Source: an uncultured Agromyces sp. (lineage in GTDB: Bacteria > Actinomycetota > Actinomycetes > Actinomycetales > Microbacteriaceae). From it: a stretch of 64,000 nucleotides of DNA. The notes under the pieces are model-generated. The model ran no database searches. It saw only the letters and a list, made by a program, of their open reading frames with translations, and was not told where the DNA came from. Numbering within the stretch: the first letter of the stretch is position 1; every line of letters begins with the position of its first letter. This document shows, piece by piece, positions 27,963 to 36,455 of the stretch. The position numbers and the translations under genes are program-made. Location of the stretch: positions 124,001 to 188,000 of the forward strand of contig CAJXGN010000003.1 in NCBI GenBank assembly GCA_913053875.1, read 5' to 3'.

Positions 27963-28907
27963 ATGCACCGAACCGGACACCGCCGTCACGCCGCCGAGTG
28001 GGCGTGGGCCGGTGCCCTGGTGCTCGCCGTAGGCGCGTACCTGGCATTCGTGCCTGTGGCGTTCGCCGCCGCCGAGCGCAGCGACGAGGCCCAGGTCGCA
28101 GCGACCGAGACGGCCGCCGCAGAGGCGCAGGAGCGCTACGAGGCCGCGCTGGAGGCCGAGCGGGCGTCTGCTGCGCGCGAGATCCAGCCCATCGTCGAGC
28201 TCGTGGACCTGACGGTCGACGAGCAGGCCTTCGGCTCCGATCCGGCACAGCTCGCGGGGTGGCTCAACCCCGTCTACTCCGCGTGGGTGGACACCGATCT
28301 CGCGGCGATGGTCGCCGCCCGCGAAGCCCTGCTGGACGAGTGGGCAGCGTTCGCGGCCGGGGCGCGCGACGATGCACTGACGGCGCTCGATGAGGCAGAC
28401 CTGGCCGACGAGGATCTCGCCCACCGGGTCGCCGACCGTGCCGACCGGCTCGGCTCCTCCGTCGGCACCGCCGAGACCGTGCTCGCCTACCGCTCGCTGC
28501 GGTCCGCGGTCGACGCGCTGCAGGAGTCGCACGACGCCGCGGTCGCGAAGGCGAAGGCCGAAGCGAAGGCGAAGGCCGAGGCGGAAGCCGCTGCTGCCGC
28601 GGCGGCGAACGCCGCCGCAGGTTCCGGGTGGTCCGGGTCATCCGGTTCGACGGGAGGGTTCGACGCGAGCGACCTCGGCTGCTCCATCTTCAACCCCTGC
28701 TACGAGACCAACCCGGTCACGGTCACGGCGCTCGGCAACTACACACCCGGCTGCTGGGGCTACATGAACGAGATGTACGACCAGTGGTTCGTCTGGGAGG
28801 GCGGCCCGGTCACGCTGAACTACTCGTTCGCGTACGACTACGAAAGCGGTGGCGGCGGGGTCGTCGTCTGGCGCTGCATGCCGCAGCCCCCGGAGCCCGA
28901 GGCCTGA
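27963..28907 (+). CDS. Secreted or membrane-anchored coiled-coil protein of unknown function
   Basis: 314 residues. Basic N-terminus and one hydrophobic segment (about 13-36), an Ala/Glu-rich helical region, a repetitive KAKAEAKAKAEAEA stretch near residue 200 that should form a long helix, a Gly/Ser linker, and a C-terminal domain with four Cys (GCSIFNPC, PGCWGY, WRCMPQ) that could form two disulfides outside the cell. ATG 27963 has CAGGGT seven bases before it, supporting a leaderless start over ATG 27936. No known family recognised. Confidence 0.65.
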   Translation: MHRTGHRRHAAEWAWAGALVLAVGAYLAFVPVAFAAAERSDEAQVAATETAAAEAQERYEAALEAERASAAREIQPIVELVDLTVDEQAFGSDPAQLAGWLNPVYSAWVDTDLAAMVAAREALLDEWAAFAAGARDDALTALDEADLADEDLAHRVADRADRLGSSVGTAETVLAYRSLRSAVDALQESHDAAVAKAKAEAKAKAEAEAAAAAAANAAAGSGWSGSSGSTGGFDASDLGCSIFNPCYETNPVTVTALGNYTPGCWGYMNEMYDQWFVWEGGPVTLNYSFAYDYESGGGGVVVWRCMPQPPEPEA

Positions 28908-28942
28908 GCCCGGGGCCTGAGCCCGGGGGCTGAGCCCGGGGC
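28904..28942. repeat. Three tandem 13-bp GC-rich repeats between convergent genes
   Basis: CTGAGCCCGGGGC at 28904-28916, CTGAGCCCGGGGG at 28917-28929 and CTGAGCCCGGGGC at 28930-28942. The first copy includes the stop codon of the preceding gene. Each unit holds CCCGGG, so stable hairpins can form on both strands; it may serve as a two-way terminator. No T tract follows. Confidence 0.7.
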
Positions 28943-28952
28943 TGCGAACCTG

Positions 28953-29390
28953 CTACTTGACCGGCAGCGTGACCGTCTGGTCGAGTGCGGTGACCTCGAG
29001 CGGCTCGGTGGTGGTGACGTAGGTCGGCGTCCAGAACACGGTCGTGTGCGGCGCGTAGTCGGCCGTGCACGCCATGTCGGCCGGCAGCTCGGGGATCTCG
29101 ATCTCAACGGCGTTGCCCTCGCCCGCCTCGGCCGTCACCGAGATGTCCGACCCGACCCAGGGGCATCCGGAGCTTCCCCAGATCGTGACGGCGAGCTTGC
29201 CGCCCTCCTCGAGCCAGAACACCTGCATGCCCGTCGACTCCGGGTCCTCGCTGGCGCGGTCGTACTCCTCCGGCGCGCCGGCGTAGTCCTCGACCGGGCT
29301 GGTGCCCGGGTTGCAGGCGGCGAGCAGGAGCAGGGCGCTCGCGGCGATGCCGAGCGCGGCGGTGGTGCGGCGGAGCATCCGTCGGTCCAT
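28953..29390 (-). CDS. Small lipoprotein of unknown function
   Basis: 145 residues. Lipobox LLAAC at Cys26, then a short acidic linker and a beta-rich domain with two Cys (SGCPW, MACTAD) that may form a disulfide. ATG 29390 is preceded by TACGCT with seven bases between; that -10 lies inside the last codons of the Stealth gene, so the lipoprotein has its own promoter. M5 is an alternative start. No family recognised. Confidence 0.6.
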   Translation of the reverse strand: MDRRMLRRTTAALGIAASALLLLAACNPGTSPVEDYAGAPEEYDRASEDPESTGMQVFWLEEGGKLAVTIWGSSGCPWVGSDISVTAEAGEGNAVEIEIPELPADMACTADYAPHTTVFWTPTYVTTTEPLEVTALDQTVTLPVK

Positions 29391-29395
29391 GCCCG

Positions 29396-31051
29396 TCAGC
29401 GTATCGCCGTGCGCGCTCCGGCGACAGGGGTGTCCGCGCGGGCAGCGGCATCCGCCCGCCCGGCCTCCGCGACCTCCTTCTCCCACGGCGCGGGGATCGG
29501 GAAGTACCGCTCGAGGAACTCGGTCACGGCGGCCGTGCGCTGCTCGACCGAGATCTCCGGGAAGCTGCCGTCGTTCAGGCAGAACATGTCGTGGTCGCGG
29601 CGCTTCAGCAGCCGGCGCATCGCGGGCAGCGCCTTGCGCAACGTGGTCTCGACGTACTTGACCGTCACGTCGGTCTGCGTCACCGCCCGCCCGGTCATGA
29701 GCGCGTAGTAGTGGTACAGCGAGTTCGTGACCGAGATGTCGGTCGCCGAGCGGAACCGGCTCGCGGCCGTGCGGCGGAAGTCGTCGGGGAACTCGGCCTC
29801 GAGCTCGGCGAGCACGCTCTTGCGCAGCGGCGCCGCGCAGTGCTCGAGGTGTCGGGTCGTGACCTTGCCGAACCGTTCGCGCAGCAGGCGCCGGTTCACG
29901 CGGGCCGCGTTCTCGAACCCGCTGCGGCTCGGATCGGACTCGCCGAGCCCGATGCGCGTGGTCGCCTCGACGAACTTGGTGACGCCGCCGGGGGAGAAGA
30001 ACACGTCGGGCCGGAGGGGGCGGCCGAAGAACATGTCGTCGTTGGAATACAGGAAGTGCTCGCTGATGCCCGGGATGTGGTGCAGCAGGCTCTCGACCGC
30101 GTGCGAGTTGTGCGTGGGCAGCACCGACGGGTCGGGGAACATCGCCTCGCTCGGCACGATCGTCACGCGCGGGTGCTCGGCCAGCCAGCTCGGCGCCCCG
30201 GAATCGGTCGCGATGTATATGTGCCTGACCCACGGTGCGTACAGGTACACCGACCGCAGCGCGTACTTCAGCTCGTCGATCTGCCGGAAGCGGGCCTCGG
30301 AGTCGTCGCCCGCGCCGACGACGTACTGCTGCATGCGCTTCGCTCGCTCGCGCTGGAACTCGTCGCTCGACCCGTCGACCCAGGAGAAGACCATGTCGAT
30401 CTCGAAGTGCACGTCGCTCGCGAGCGGCGAGAACATGTGCTCGAGCGTCGGCCAGTCGCGGCCGAACCGGTGCACCGTGTCCTGCACCGCCTCGGCGCGC
30501 GGCAGCGTGCGGCGCATCAGCGCGTTCTCGAGCGGCGCGGTGATCTGGTCGTCGCCGAAGCGCCAGAGCTCGAGCTGCACGGCCGTCTCGGCGCCGTAGC
30601 GCAGGCGGCCGATCGGCTCGATGCGTGGCCGGTAGAGGCGCATTGCGCTCGCCTTGCGGTGCCCGGAGAGGTGTCCGTCGGCGAGCAGCACGGGCTCGAC
30701 GTCGGCGACCTTGCGCGGCTCGATCGCCTGCGAGTAGAACGGCTCGTCCCAGAACGCGTCCGCGAGCGCCGCGGCGACCTCGCGGCGGCGGGCACGGTCG
30801 ACGGCGACGATCATGCGGTCGTCGTCGCCGCGCACGAGCAGGAACGGGATGGATGCGGCGTCGAGCGCCGACCCGATCGCGAGCAGGTCCTCGACCATCG
30901 ACTCGTGCGGCGTGAGGTGCCCGTTGCGCAGTGCGTACAGGCCCTTGCGCATCACGATGTCGTCGCGCTCGAAGCGCGGGCGGCGGTTGCCCGATCGGAT
31001 GAGCACCAGCTCGGGGGCATCCGCCTGCTGCGGTTCGGGGTCGGTCGTCAC
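29396..31051 (-). CDS. Stealth-family hexose-1-phosphate transferase
   Basis: 551 residues. The four conserved Stealth regions are visible in order: IDMVFSWVDGSSDEF near residue 215, RFRQIDELKYALRSVYLYAP, HNSHAVESLLHHIPGISEHF with YSNDDMFFGRP, and HDMFCLNDGS near residue 500. Relatives transfer sugar 1-phosphates in capsule synthesis or modify lysosomal glycans. No capsule genes lie around it, so the polymer is unknown. GTG 31051 has GAGGTG upstream. Confidence 0.82.
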   Translation of the reverse strand: MTTDPEPQQADAPELVLIRSGNRRPRFERDDIVMRKGLYALRNGHLTPHESMVEDLLAIGSALDAASIPFLLVRGDDDRMIVAVDRARRREVAAALADAFWDEPFYSQAIEPRKVADVEPVLLADGHLSGHRKASAMRLYRPRIEPIGRLRYGAETAVQLELWRFGDDQITAPLENALMRRTLPRAEAVQDTVHRFGRDWPTLEHMFSPLASDVHFEIDMVFSWVDGSSDEFQRERAKRMQQYVVGAGDDSEARFRQIDELKYALRSVYLYAPWVRHIYIATDSGAPSWLAEHPRVTIVPSEAMFPDPSVLPTHNSHAVESLLHHIPGISEHFLYSNDDMFFGRPLRPDVFFSPGGVTKFVEATTRIGLGESDPSRSGFENAARVNRRLLRERFGKVTTRHLEHCAAPLRKSVLAELEAEFPDDFRRTAASRFRSATDISVTNSLYHYYALMTGRAVTQTDVTVKYVETTLRKALPAMRRLLKRRDHDMFCLNDGSFPEISVEQRTAAVTEFLERYFPIPAPWEKEVAEAGRADAAARADTPVAGARTAIR

Positions 31052-31177
31052 TGCACCTCGCGTCCATGGGTCCGGGTCGCGCGGCGCGCGAATCGGTTGA
31101 TTCTACGTCGCCGCGGCGACCCGCCCGCGCCCTGTCGCGCGACCGTCGACGCGCGTAGGCTCGGAGGTGGAGCAGCC

Positions 31178-31948
31178 ATGGAACCCGACGACGAGCTCGA
31201 CGCCCTGCGTGCGCGCCGGGGTGCGCTCGAGGCCGTGGTCTACGGCACGCCCGACGGGTTCGCGTCGGAGGCCGCGGGGGAGCTGCGCGACGTGCTGGCG
31301 CGCATCGCGGAGCTGGAGCGGGGGAGCGCGCCGGCCGCGCCGCGCGAGGTCGAGCCCGACGGCGGGTCGATGTTCGACGACCTGCTGGCGGATGCCGGTG
31401 AGCCGGCCGCGACGGTCGAGTCGGCCGAGTCGACCGAGCCGGCCCAGCAGACGGATGCCCCCGAGGCGCCGTCTCCCGCGCCGCGCCGGCGGCGAGGCAT
31501 CCGTCGCGCCCTCATCGGCGGGGTCGCCGCGGTCGTGGCCGCCGCCTGGATCGCCGTGACGCTGACGCCCGCGCAGAGCACCGGGCTGGCGCTGTTCGAG
31601 CGCGAGCAGGTGGAAGCAGACCTGCTGCCGATGGCCGCGTTCCTCGGGGCGAGCGAGCGGCAGACCACCCGGCTCGTCGACGAGGAGCTGGGGTACGGAT
31701 TCTGGGCGTTCCGCGACCGGTCGGGGCGGGTGTGCCTCATCATGCTGCGGCCCGGCACGATCGACGGTGCCGACGCCGACTGCGCGGAGGAGCGCGCGTT
31801 CCTGGCGGGCGGACTCAGCCTCGTGCTCGCGTACGAGCACGTGCCCGAGCGGATGCGCCCGGCGGGCATGCGCATGGGCGAGGTGCTGCGCATCATCTGG
31901 AACCCCGACGCCGACGGCGTCGAGTGGACCATGGACGCCGACGCCTGA
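31178..31948 (+). CDS. Membrane-anchored protein of unknown function, paralogue B
   Basis: 256 residues. N-terminal soluble region with a short coiled coil and an acidic low-complexity stretch (about 50-100), one membrane segment after RRRRGIRR, then an outside domain built like that of the 26266 gene (STGLALFERE, WAFRDRSGRVCLIML, WNPDADGVEW). TAGGCT at 31156-31161 is a plausible -10; GGAGG at 31163-31167 precedes the ATG at 31178. No known family recognised. Confidence 0.65.
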   Translation: MEPDDELDALRARRGALEAVVYGTPDGFASEAAGELRDVLARIAELERGSAPAAPREVEPDGGSMFDDLLADAGEPAATVESAESTEPAQQTDAPEAPSPAPRRRRGIRRALIGGVAAVVAAAWIAVTLTPAQSTGLALFEREQVEADLLPMAAFLGASERQTTRLVDEELGYGFWAFRDRSGRVCLIMLRPGTIDGADADCAEERAFLAGGLSLVLAYEHVPERMRPAGMRMGEVLRIIWNPDADGVEWTMDADA

Positions 31949-31985
31949 GGCAGACTGGGAAGGGTCGACCCCGGGAGGCTGTACG

Positions 31986-32495
31986 TTGCGACCACTGACC
32001 GACGCCGAGATCCGCGACTCGCTCGTGAACGCCGTCGACGACGAGGCGGAGCAGCTGCAGCTGCCCCTCGACTACCCGCTCACCGAGTGGTCGGCGATCG
32101 AGTTCCTCGGCTGGCGCGACCCCAGGTTCCGGCAGCGCGCCTACCTGGTGACCGTGCGCGACGACGGGCCGGTCGGCATCGTGCTGCGTGCAGCGACCAG
32201 CACCATGTCGCGCCGTCACTCGGCGATCTGCAACCTGTGCCACACCATGCAGCCGGCCGACCAGATCTCGCTGTTCTCCGCGCTGCGCGCGGGCGACGCC
32301 GGCCGCCAGGGCAATTCGATCGGCACCTACATCTGCGCCGACCTGTCGTGCTCGGGCAACGTGCGCCTCGGCGCCCCGCTCGCACCGCACGAGGTGCGCG
32401 CGCCGGGGCAGATGGAGCGGCGCATCGCCGACACGGCCCGGCGCACCGAGACGTTCATCGACGAGGTACTGGGGGCGGCCGCCGCCGAGCGCTAG
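31986..32495 (+). CDS. FBP-domain treble-clef zinc-finger protein (EF-G-binding type)
   Basis: 169 residues. Four Cys in CNLCHTMQ and CADLSCSGNVR form a treble-clef zinc site, embedded in the pattern of FBP/FusB-like C-terminal domains that contact elongation factor G. TTG 31986 has GGGAGG eight bases before it, and no ATG fits in frame. The stop is followed after ten bases by the next gene, which has its own -10. FusB proteins free EF-G from the ribosome and can give fusidic acid resistance; that role here is inference. Confidence 0.72.
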   Translation: MRPLTDAEIRDSLVNAVDDEAEQLQLPLDYPLTEWSAIEFLGWRDPRFRQRAYLVTVRDDGPVGIVLRAATSTMSRRHSAICNLCHTMQPADQISLFSALRAGDAGRQGNSIGTYICADLSCSGNVRLGAPLAPHEVRAPGQMERRIADTARRTETFIDEVLGAAAAER

Positions 32496-32498
32496 GGT
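32493..32498 (+). promoter_or_regulatory. -10 element of the 32506 gene (leaderless)
   Basis: TAGGGT, seven bases before GTG 32506; it overlaps the stop codon of the zinc-finger gene. Confidence 0.45.
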
Positions 32499-32505
32499 GC
32501 CGAGT

Positions 32506-33651
32506 GTGACCGACGAGACGCGCAGGCCGGCCTTCCTCGACTACTGGCGTGCACCGACCGCCGAGACCGTTGAGGCGAGCGCGATCGTCGCCGCGGCGGT
32601 CGCCTTCGTGGCCGCAGGGCTGGGCATGCTCGCCGTCGGCGGGCTCGACACCATCCCGATCACGGGCTGGGGGTCGGTCGCCGAGGTGTCGGCGTTCGCC
32701 GCAGCCATCTCGGCGGCCATCGCGTTCGGCATCGGCTACGTCGTGCAGGGCCTGCCGTTGAACCCGGCCTACGCCGAGCGCACGCCGACCTGGGCGCGCT
32801 GGGTCGACGCGCTCGCGCTCGCGTTCACGTCGGCGGTGCTGGTGCTGCTGCTCGTCGTCGGGCTCGGGTCGCTGCTCGGCGACGCGTTCCAGGGCGCGAC
32901 GCTGTACGGCCTCACCGCCGCGCTGCTGGCCGGCGCGATCGCCGCCGTCACCTCGTACTTCACGTACCTGGTGGCCGCGGGGGTGTCGGCGAGCTCGATC
33001 GCGACCCTGCTGGCGTTCTTCCTCGTGAGCGGATGCCTCGGGAGCATGCTCACCGCCTCCGACCCGCTCTGGTGGGAGAAGAACCTCTCCGCCCTCGGCA
33101 CGGTGCGCGACGTCTCCGGCTACGCGTTCGGCATCACGCTCATCCTCGGCGGGCTCGTGGTCACGGCGCTCGCGCGCTACATCGGTGGCGAGCTGCGGCA
33201 GTGGTCGACCGAGCGCGGGCTCGACGCGGAGCGGGGCATCCGCACCATCACCGGCGGCCTGGTGCTGCTCGGCATCTTCCTCGCCTGCGTCGGCATCTTC
33301 CCGGTCGACCTGCACTTCGGCATCCACAACACGGTGGCCTCCGGCATGGCCGTCGTCTACCTGGTCATCGTGATCGGCCTGCGCTGGTTCCTGCCCGGGT
33401 TCCCGAACGCGTTCCTGGTGCTCGGCTACGCGTTCCTCGGCATCATCTTCGTGACCGTGCTGTTCTTCTTCCCGTTCGGGTACTACAACCTGACGGCGGT
33501 CGAGCTCGTCGCCGCGGGGCTCATCTTCAGCTGGCTGATCATCTTCATCCGCAACATCACCGCGTCGACCACCGACCGGCGCGTCGCCGAGGTGACCCGC
33601 GCGGTCGAGGGCGACCCGGCGGCCGCGCCCGTGCACGAGTACGAGGGGTGA
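32506..33651 (+). CDS. Polytopic membrane protein, DUF998-like
   Basis: 381 residues with about ten membrane segments. The pattern SGCLGSMLTASDPLWWEKNLS and GIFPVDLHFGIHNTVASGMA resembles DUF998-type membrane proteins, which have no known biochemical role. Cytoplasmic N- and C-termini look likely from the charged ends. GTG 32506 is leaderless. Confidence 0.65.
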   Translation: MTDETRRPAFLDYWRAPTAETVEASAIVAAAVAFVAAGLGMLAVGGLDTIPITGWGSVAEVSAFAAAISAAIAFGIGYVVQGLPLNPAYAERTPTWARWVDALALAFTSAVLVLLLVVGLGSLLGDAFQGATLYGLTAALLAGAIAAVTSYFTYLVAAGVSASSIATLLAFFLVSGCLGSMLTASDPLWWEKNLSALGTVRDVSGYAFGITLILGGLVVTALARYIGGELRQWSTERGLDAERGIRTITGGLVLLGIFLACVGIFPVDLHFGIHNTVASGMAVVYLVIVIGLRWFLPGFPNAFLVLGYAFLGIIFVTVLFFFPFGYYNLTAVELVAAGLIFSWLIIFIRNITASTTDRRVAEVTRAVEGDPAAAPVHEYEG

Positions 33652-33660
33652 GGTTCCCGC

Positions 33661-34470
33661 TCAGTCGGTGGTGGTGAGCGGCACCGGCTCGAGGGTGGGG
33701 CGCTTCGCGGTACGCCCGTCGCCGGAGGAACGGCCGGTGAGGCGCCGCCCGATCCACGGCATCACGAACTCGCGGTAGTACGCGGCGGTGTTGCGGCTCC
33801 GGCCCGCGGGCGGCGCGGCGGCGACCTCGGCGACGCCCCACTCGCCGGGCACGGGCACGCCGATCGCCGTCAGCACGTTGCTCGCGACGCGGGCGTGGCC
33901 GAGCGAGTTGAGGTGGAGCTTGTCGGCCGACCAGTAGCGGATGTCGCGAAGCCCGGCATCCGCCCAGTTGTTCACCGCGGTGACGCCCTCGAGCTCGCCC
34001 CAGCCGAAGACCGCCTCGGCGAGCGCGTCGCCGCGGCGGCCGAACACGCCGCCGAGCGGGAGGTGGTCGGTCGGGTTCGCGCCGGAGAGCAGCAGCACGT
34101 GGATGCCCGCCTCGCGCATGCGGTCGACGGCCCCGCGCAGCCGGCCCGCGACCTCGGGCACCGTGATCTTCGGGCGCAGGATGTCGTTGCCGCCGCCGTT
34201 CAGGCTGATGACCTCGGGGGCCAGCGCGATGGCCGGCTCGAGCTGCTCGTCGAGGATCGGGCCGAGCTTGCGGCCGCGGATCGCGAGGTTCGCGTAGCGC
34301 ACGGTGGGGTCGACGGATGCCCCTGGGTCGGCCCGCTCCGCCAGCGCAGCCGCGTGCTCGGCGAGCCCGAGCGCGACGAAGTCGGCCCAGCCGCGCACCG
34401 TGCCGTCGGGGAGCTCGTCGCCGACGCCCTCGGTGAAGCTGTCGCCGATGGCCGCGTAGCTGTGGAACAC
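33661..34470 (-). CDS. SGNH/GDSL-type hydrolase
   Basis: 269 residues. Block I GDSFTEGVGD at residue 9, block III with NGGGNDILRP, and the catalytic Asp/His in DKLHLNSLGH near residue 190. No signal peptide, so a cytoplasmic esterase or acyl hydrolase. A basic Arg-rich tail follows. GTG 34470 is preceded by TAGTCT with six bases between, again leaderless. Convergent with the membrane protein gene. Confidence 0.82.
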   Translation of the reverse strand: MFHSYAAIGDSFTEGVGDELPDGTVRGWADFVALGLAEHAAALAERADPGASVDPTVRYANLAIRGRKLGPILDEQLEPAIALAPEVISLNGGGNDILRPKITVPEVAGRLRGAVDRMREAGIHVLLLSGANPTDHLPLGGVFGRRGDALAEAVFGWGELEGVTAVNNWADAGLRDIRYWSADKLHLNSLGHARVASNVLTAIGVPVPGEWGVAEVAAAPPAGRSRNTAAYYREFVMPWIGRRLTGRSSGDGRTAKRPTLEPVPLTTTD

Positions 34471-34476
34471 CCGGCC

Positions 34477-34482
34477 AGACTA
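34477..34482 (-). promoter_or_regulatory. -10 element of the SGNH hydrolase gene (leaderless)
   Basis: TAGTCT on the minus strand, six bases before GTG 34470. Confidence 0.5.
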
Positions 34483-34507
34483 GCCGGACGGCGCCCGCCG
34501 CTCGCCG

Positions 34508-34699
34508 TCAGTTCGACCCGACGTGCTCGACCTCGCAGTCGGAGCCGGGGAAGATGAGGCTCTCGTGCCCGTCGTCGAAGCGCACGAGGTACGGCGGTGC
34601 CCCGTCGTCGCCCCGCACCTCGATGATCTCGCCGTGCCGTTCCGCCTGCCCGACCTGCTTGCCGTGGATGATGAGGCGCTCGCCCGTGACCGCATGCAT
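34508..34699 (-). CDS. DUF1918-family small protein
   Basis: 63 residues, the usual size. GERLIIHGKQVGQAERHGEI and PPYLVRFDDGHESLIFPG are the hallmarks of this SH3-like actinobacterial family of unknown function. ATG 34699 has GGAGGGGG eight bases upstream. A GTG at 34720, five bases after TACCCT (34731-34726), would add seven residues; either the mRNA has a 20-nt leader or the longer leaderless form is used. The -10 overlaps the stop codon of the PucR gene. Confidence 0.8.
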   Translation of the reverse strand: MHAVTGERLIIHGKQVGQAERHGEIIEVRGDDGAPPYLVRFDDGHESLIFPGSDCEVEHVGSN

Positions 34700-34723
34700 C
34701 GTTGCATCCCCCTCCGCCACCTC

Positions 34724-36301
34724 TCAGGGTACGCTCGGCGACTCGGCGCGGCCAGACCCCGGGGACGCGTCGGCGGCGCCAGTCGCGAGCAGTGCGGCCC
34801 ACAGGTCGGCGCGGGCGTGGAACGTCGAGAGGTCGCGTCCGAGCAGCCGCTCGGCGTGCTGCACGCGCGCGCGCACGGTGTGGCGGTGCACCCCGAGGTC
34901 GCGCGCGGCGGCGTCGAACTGCCCGTTGCGCTCGAGCCAGGTGCGCAGCGTCGCGACGAGCGCGGTGCCCTCGGCGTCGTCGTGCGCGGCGATCGGGTCG
35001 AGCGATGCCCGGGCGATCTCTCGCGCGTCGGTGCCGGCGAGGGACGCGAGCACGCCCTGCCGCGCGATGTCGTCGAAGCGGACGACGCGCGGGTCGCGCG
35101 CCTCGGCGGCGCGTGCGTGCGCGCGTCGCGCCTCGTCGTGCCCGCGCGCCAGGTCGTGCCACGGCGCGGGGTCGGCGACCCCGATGGCGACGCGGAACGT
35201 GGCCGAGACCTCGTCGACGAGTGACCGGTCGGACGGGTCGAGGCAGAGCACGACGCGGTCGTCGTCGCAGGCGAAGAACAGGGCGCCCTCGCGGGCGTCG
35301 ACCTGCAGCTCGAGCCATTCGACGAGGGCGTCGACCGACTCGGGCGCGGAGGCGACGGCCACGTGCACGGGCCCCGCGGGCAGCGGACCCCACATCTGGC
35401 GGGCGAACGCGTCGGGGTGGTCGGCATCGCCCCCGAGCAGCGCGTGCAGGAGCGCCGTGCGGAGCAGCCCGGTCGCGCGGTCGAGGTGGCGGTGCTGCTC
35501 GAGCGCGAGGCCGGCCATGGCGATCACGGCGGTCATCACCCCGCGCCCGGCCTGGTCGAGCCGGTCGGCGCCGCCCACGGCGAGCACGCCGCGCAGCGCA
35601 CCGCCGATGCCCAGCGTGTGCAGGCTCACGCGTTCGGGCCCGACCTGCACGGCGACGCTCGCGCGCTGTCCGCGTCGCAGCAGCTCGCGCGCCCCGTCGC
35701 GCACGACCTCGATGCCCGCGGCGTCGAGCTCGCCCGCCGGGTACTCGCGTTCGATACGCCCGCCGGCGCCGACGAGCGCGACCCATGCGCCGAGCTGGCG
35801 CGAGAGCTCGGCCAGCGTGGCGCTCAGTCCGTCGGGCCGGAGTGCCGCGAGCGCGAGCGCCCGCTGCGCCCCGAGCGCCCACGTGCGGCGGGCGTAGGCC
35901 TCGGCGGCGACGTCGGCGGCCACGGCGCGCTCGATCGCGATGAACGGGGTGGGGTAGGGCACCTCGACGAGCGGCAGGCGCCGCGACCGGCAGGCCGCGA
36001 CGAGCGACTCGGGCGTGCCGTCGCGCAGCACCTCGGTGCCGAAGCCGAGGCCGACGACGCCGCGCTCGACGAGCCTGGCGACGTAGTCGTCGGCGAAGCC
36101 GGGTTCGGCTCCCTCGAACTGGCGCCCGGTCGTGAGCAGCAGGCCGCTCCCGTCGAGGAACGGGGTGGGGTCGGCGAGGTCGGAGGCGTGCGCCCAGTCG
36201 ACGGGCGCGTCCAGCGCGCCCGCACGCAACGCGTCCTGGTCGCCCACGAGCCGGAGGTCGAGCTCGCGGCGGTCGAGCAGGGTGCGCAGGGTGGGATGCA
36301 T
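34724..36301 (-). CDS. PucR-family transcriptional regulator
   Basis: 525 residues. N-terminal PucR sensor domain (residues about 1-125), a central GGDEF-like degenerate domain, and a C-terminal HTH_30 DNA-binding domain (FDAAARDLGVHRHTVRARVQ). Related activators control GABA, purine and allantoin genes. It is divergent from gabT-gabD, so it very likely activates them in response to 4-aminobutyrate or a derivative. TACAGT (36343-36338) is a plausible -10 and overlaps one of two TGTACA boxes, which suggests autoregulation. Confidence 0.83.
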   Translation of the reverse strand: MHPTLRTLLDRRELDLRLVGDQDALRAGALDAPVDWAHASDLADPTPFLDGSGLLLTTGRQFEGAEPGFADDYVARLVERGVVGLGFGTEVLRDGTPESLVAACRSRRLPLVEVPYPTPFIAIERAVAADVAAEAYARRTWALGAQRALALAALRPDGLSATLAELSRQLGAWVALVGAGGRIEREYPAGELDAAGIEVVRDGARELLRRGQRASVAVQVGPERVSLHTLGIGGALRGVLAVGGADRLDQAGRGVMTAVIAMAGLALEQHRHLDRATGLLRTALLHALLGGDADHPDAFARQMWGPLPAGPVHVAVASAPESVDALVEWLELQVDAREGALFFACDDDRVVLCLDPSDRSLVDEVSATFRVAIGVADPAPWHDLARGHDEARRAHARAAEARDPRVVRFDDIARQGVLASLAGTDAREIARASLDPIAAHDDAEGTALVATLRTWLERNGQFDAAARDLGVHRHTVRARVQHAERLLGRDLSTFHARADLWAALLATGAADASPGSGRAESPSVP

Positions 36302-36339
36302 CGCGGGCTCCGTCGGTCGTCGGGCAGAGGCATCCGTAC

Positions 36340-36376
36340 TGTACATCGCGGCGAGCACGGAGCACCTGGTTGTACA
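36340..36376. promoter_or_regulatory. Two TGTACA boxes between pucR-like gene and gabT
   Basis: TGTACA at 36340-36345 and 36371-36376, centres 31 bp apart (three helical turns). The first overlaps the regulator's own -10; the second lies about 40 bp upstream of the TACGAT (36410-36415) that could be the gabT -10. Likely binding sites of the PucR-type regulator. Confidence 0.5.
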
Positions 36377-36455
36377 CGGTGGACCACCCGATCCGCCCCG
36401 GTCGCGACCTACGATCGGTCGTGCCCGCGCCGACACGACGCAGAAGGAGCCCACG

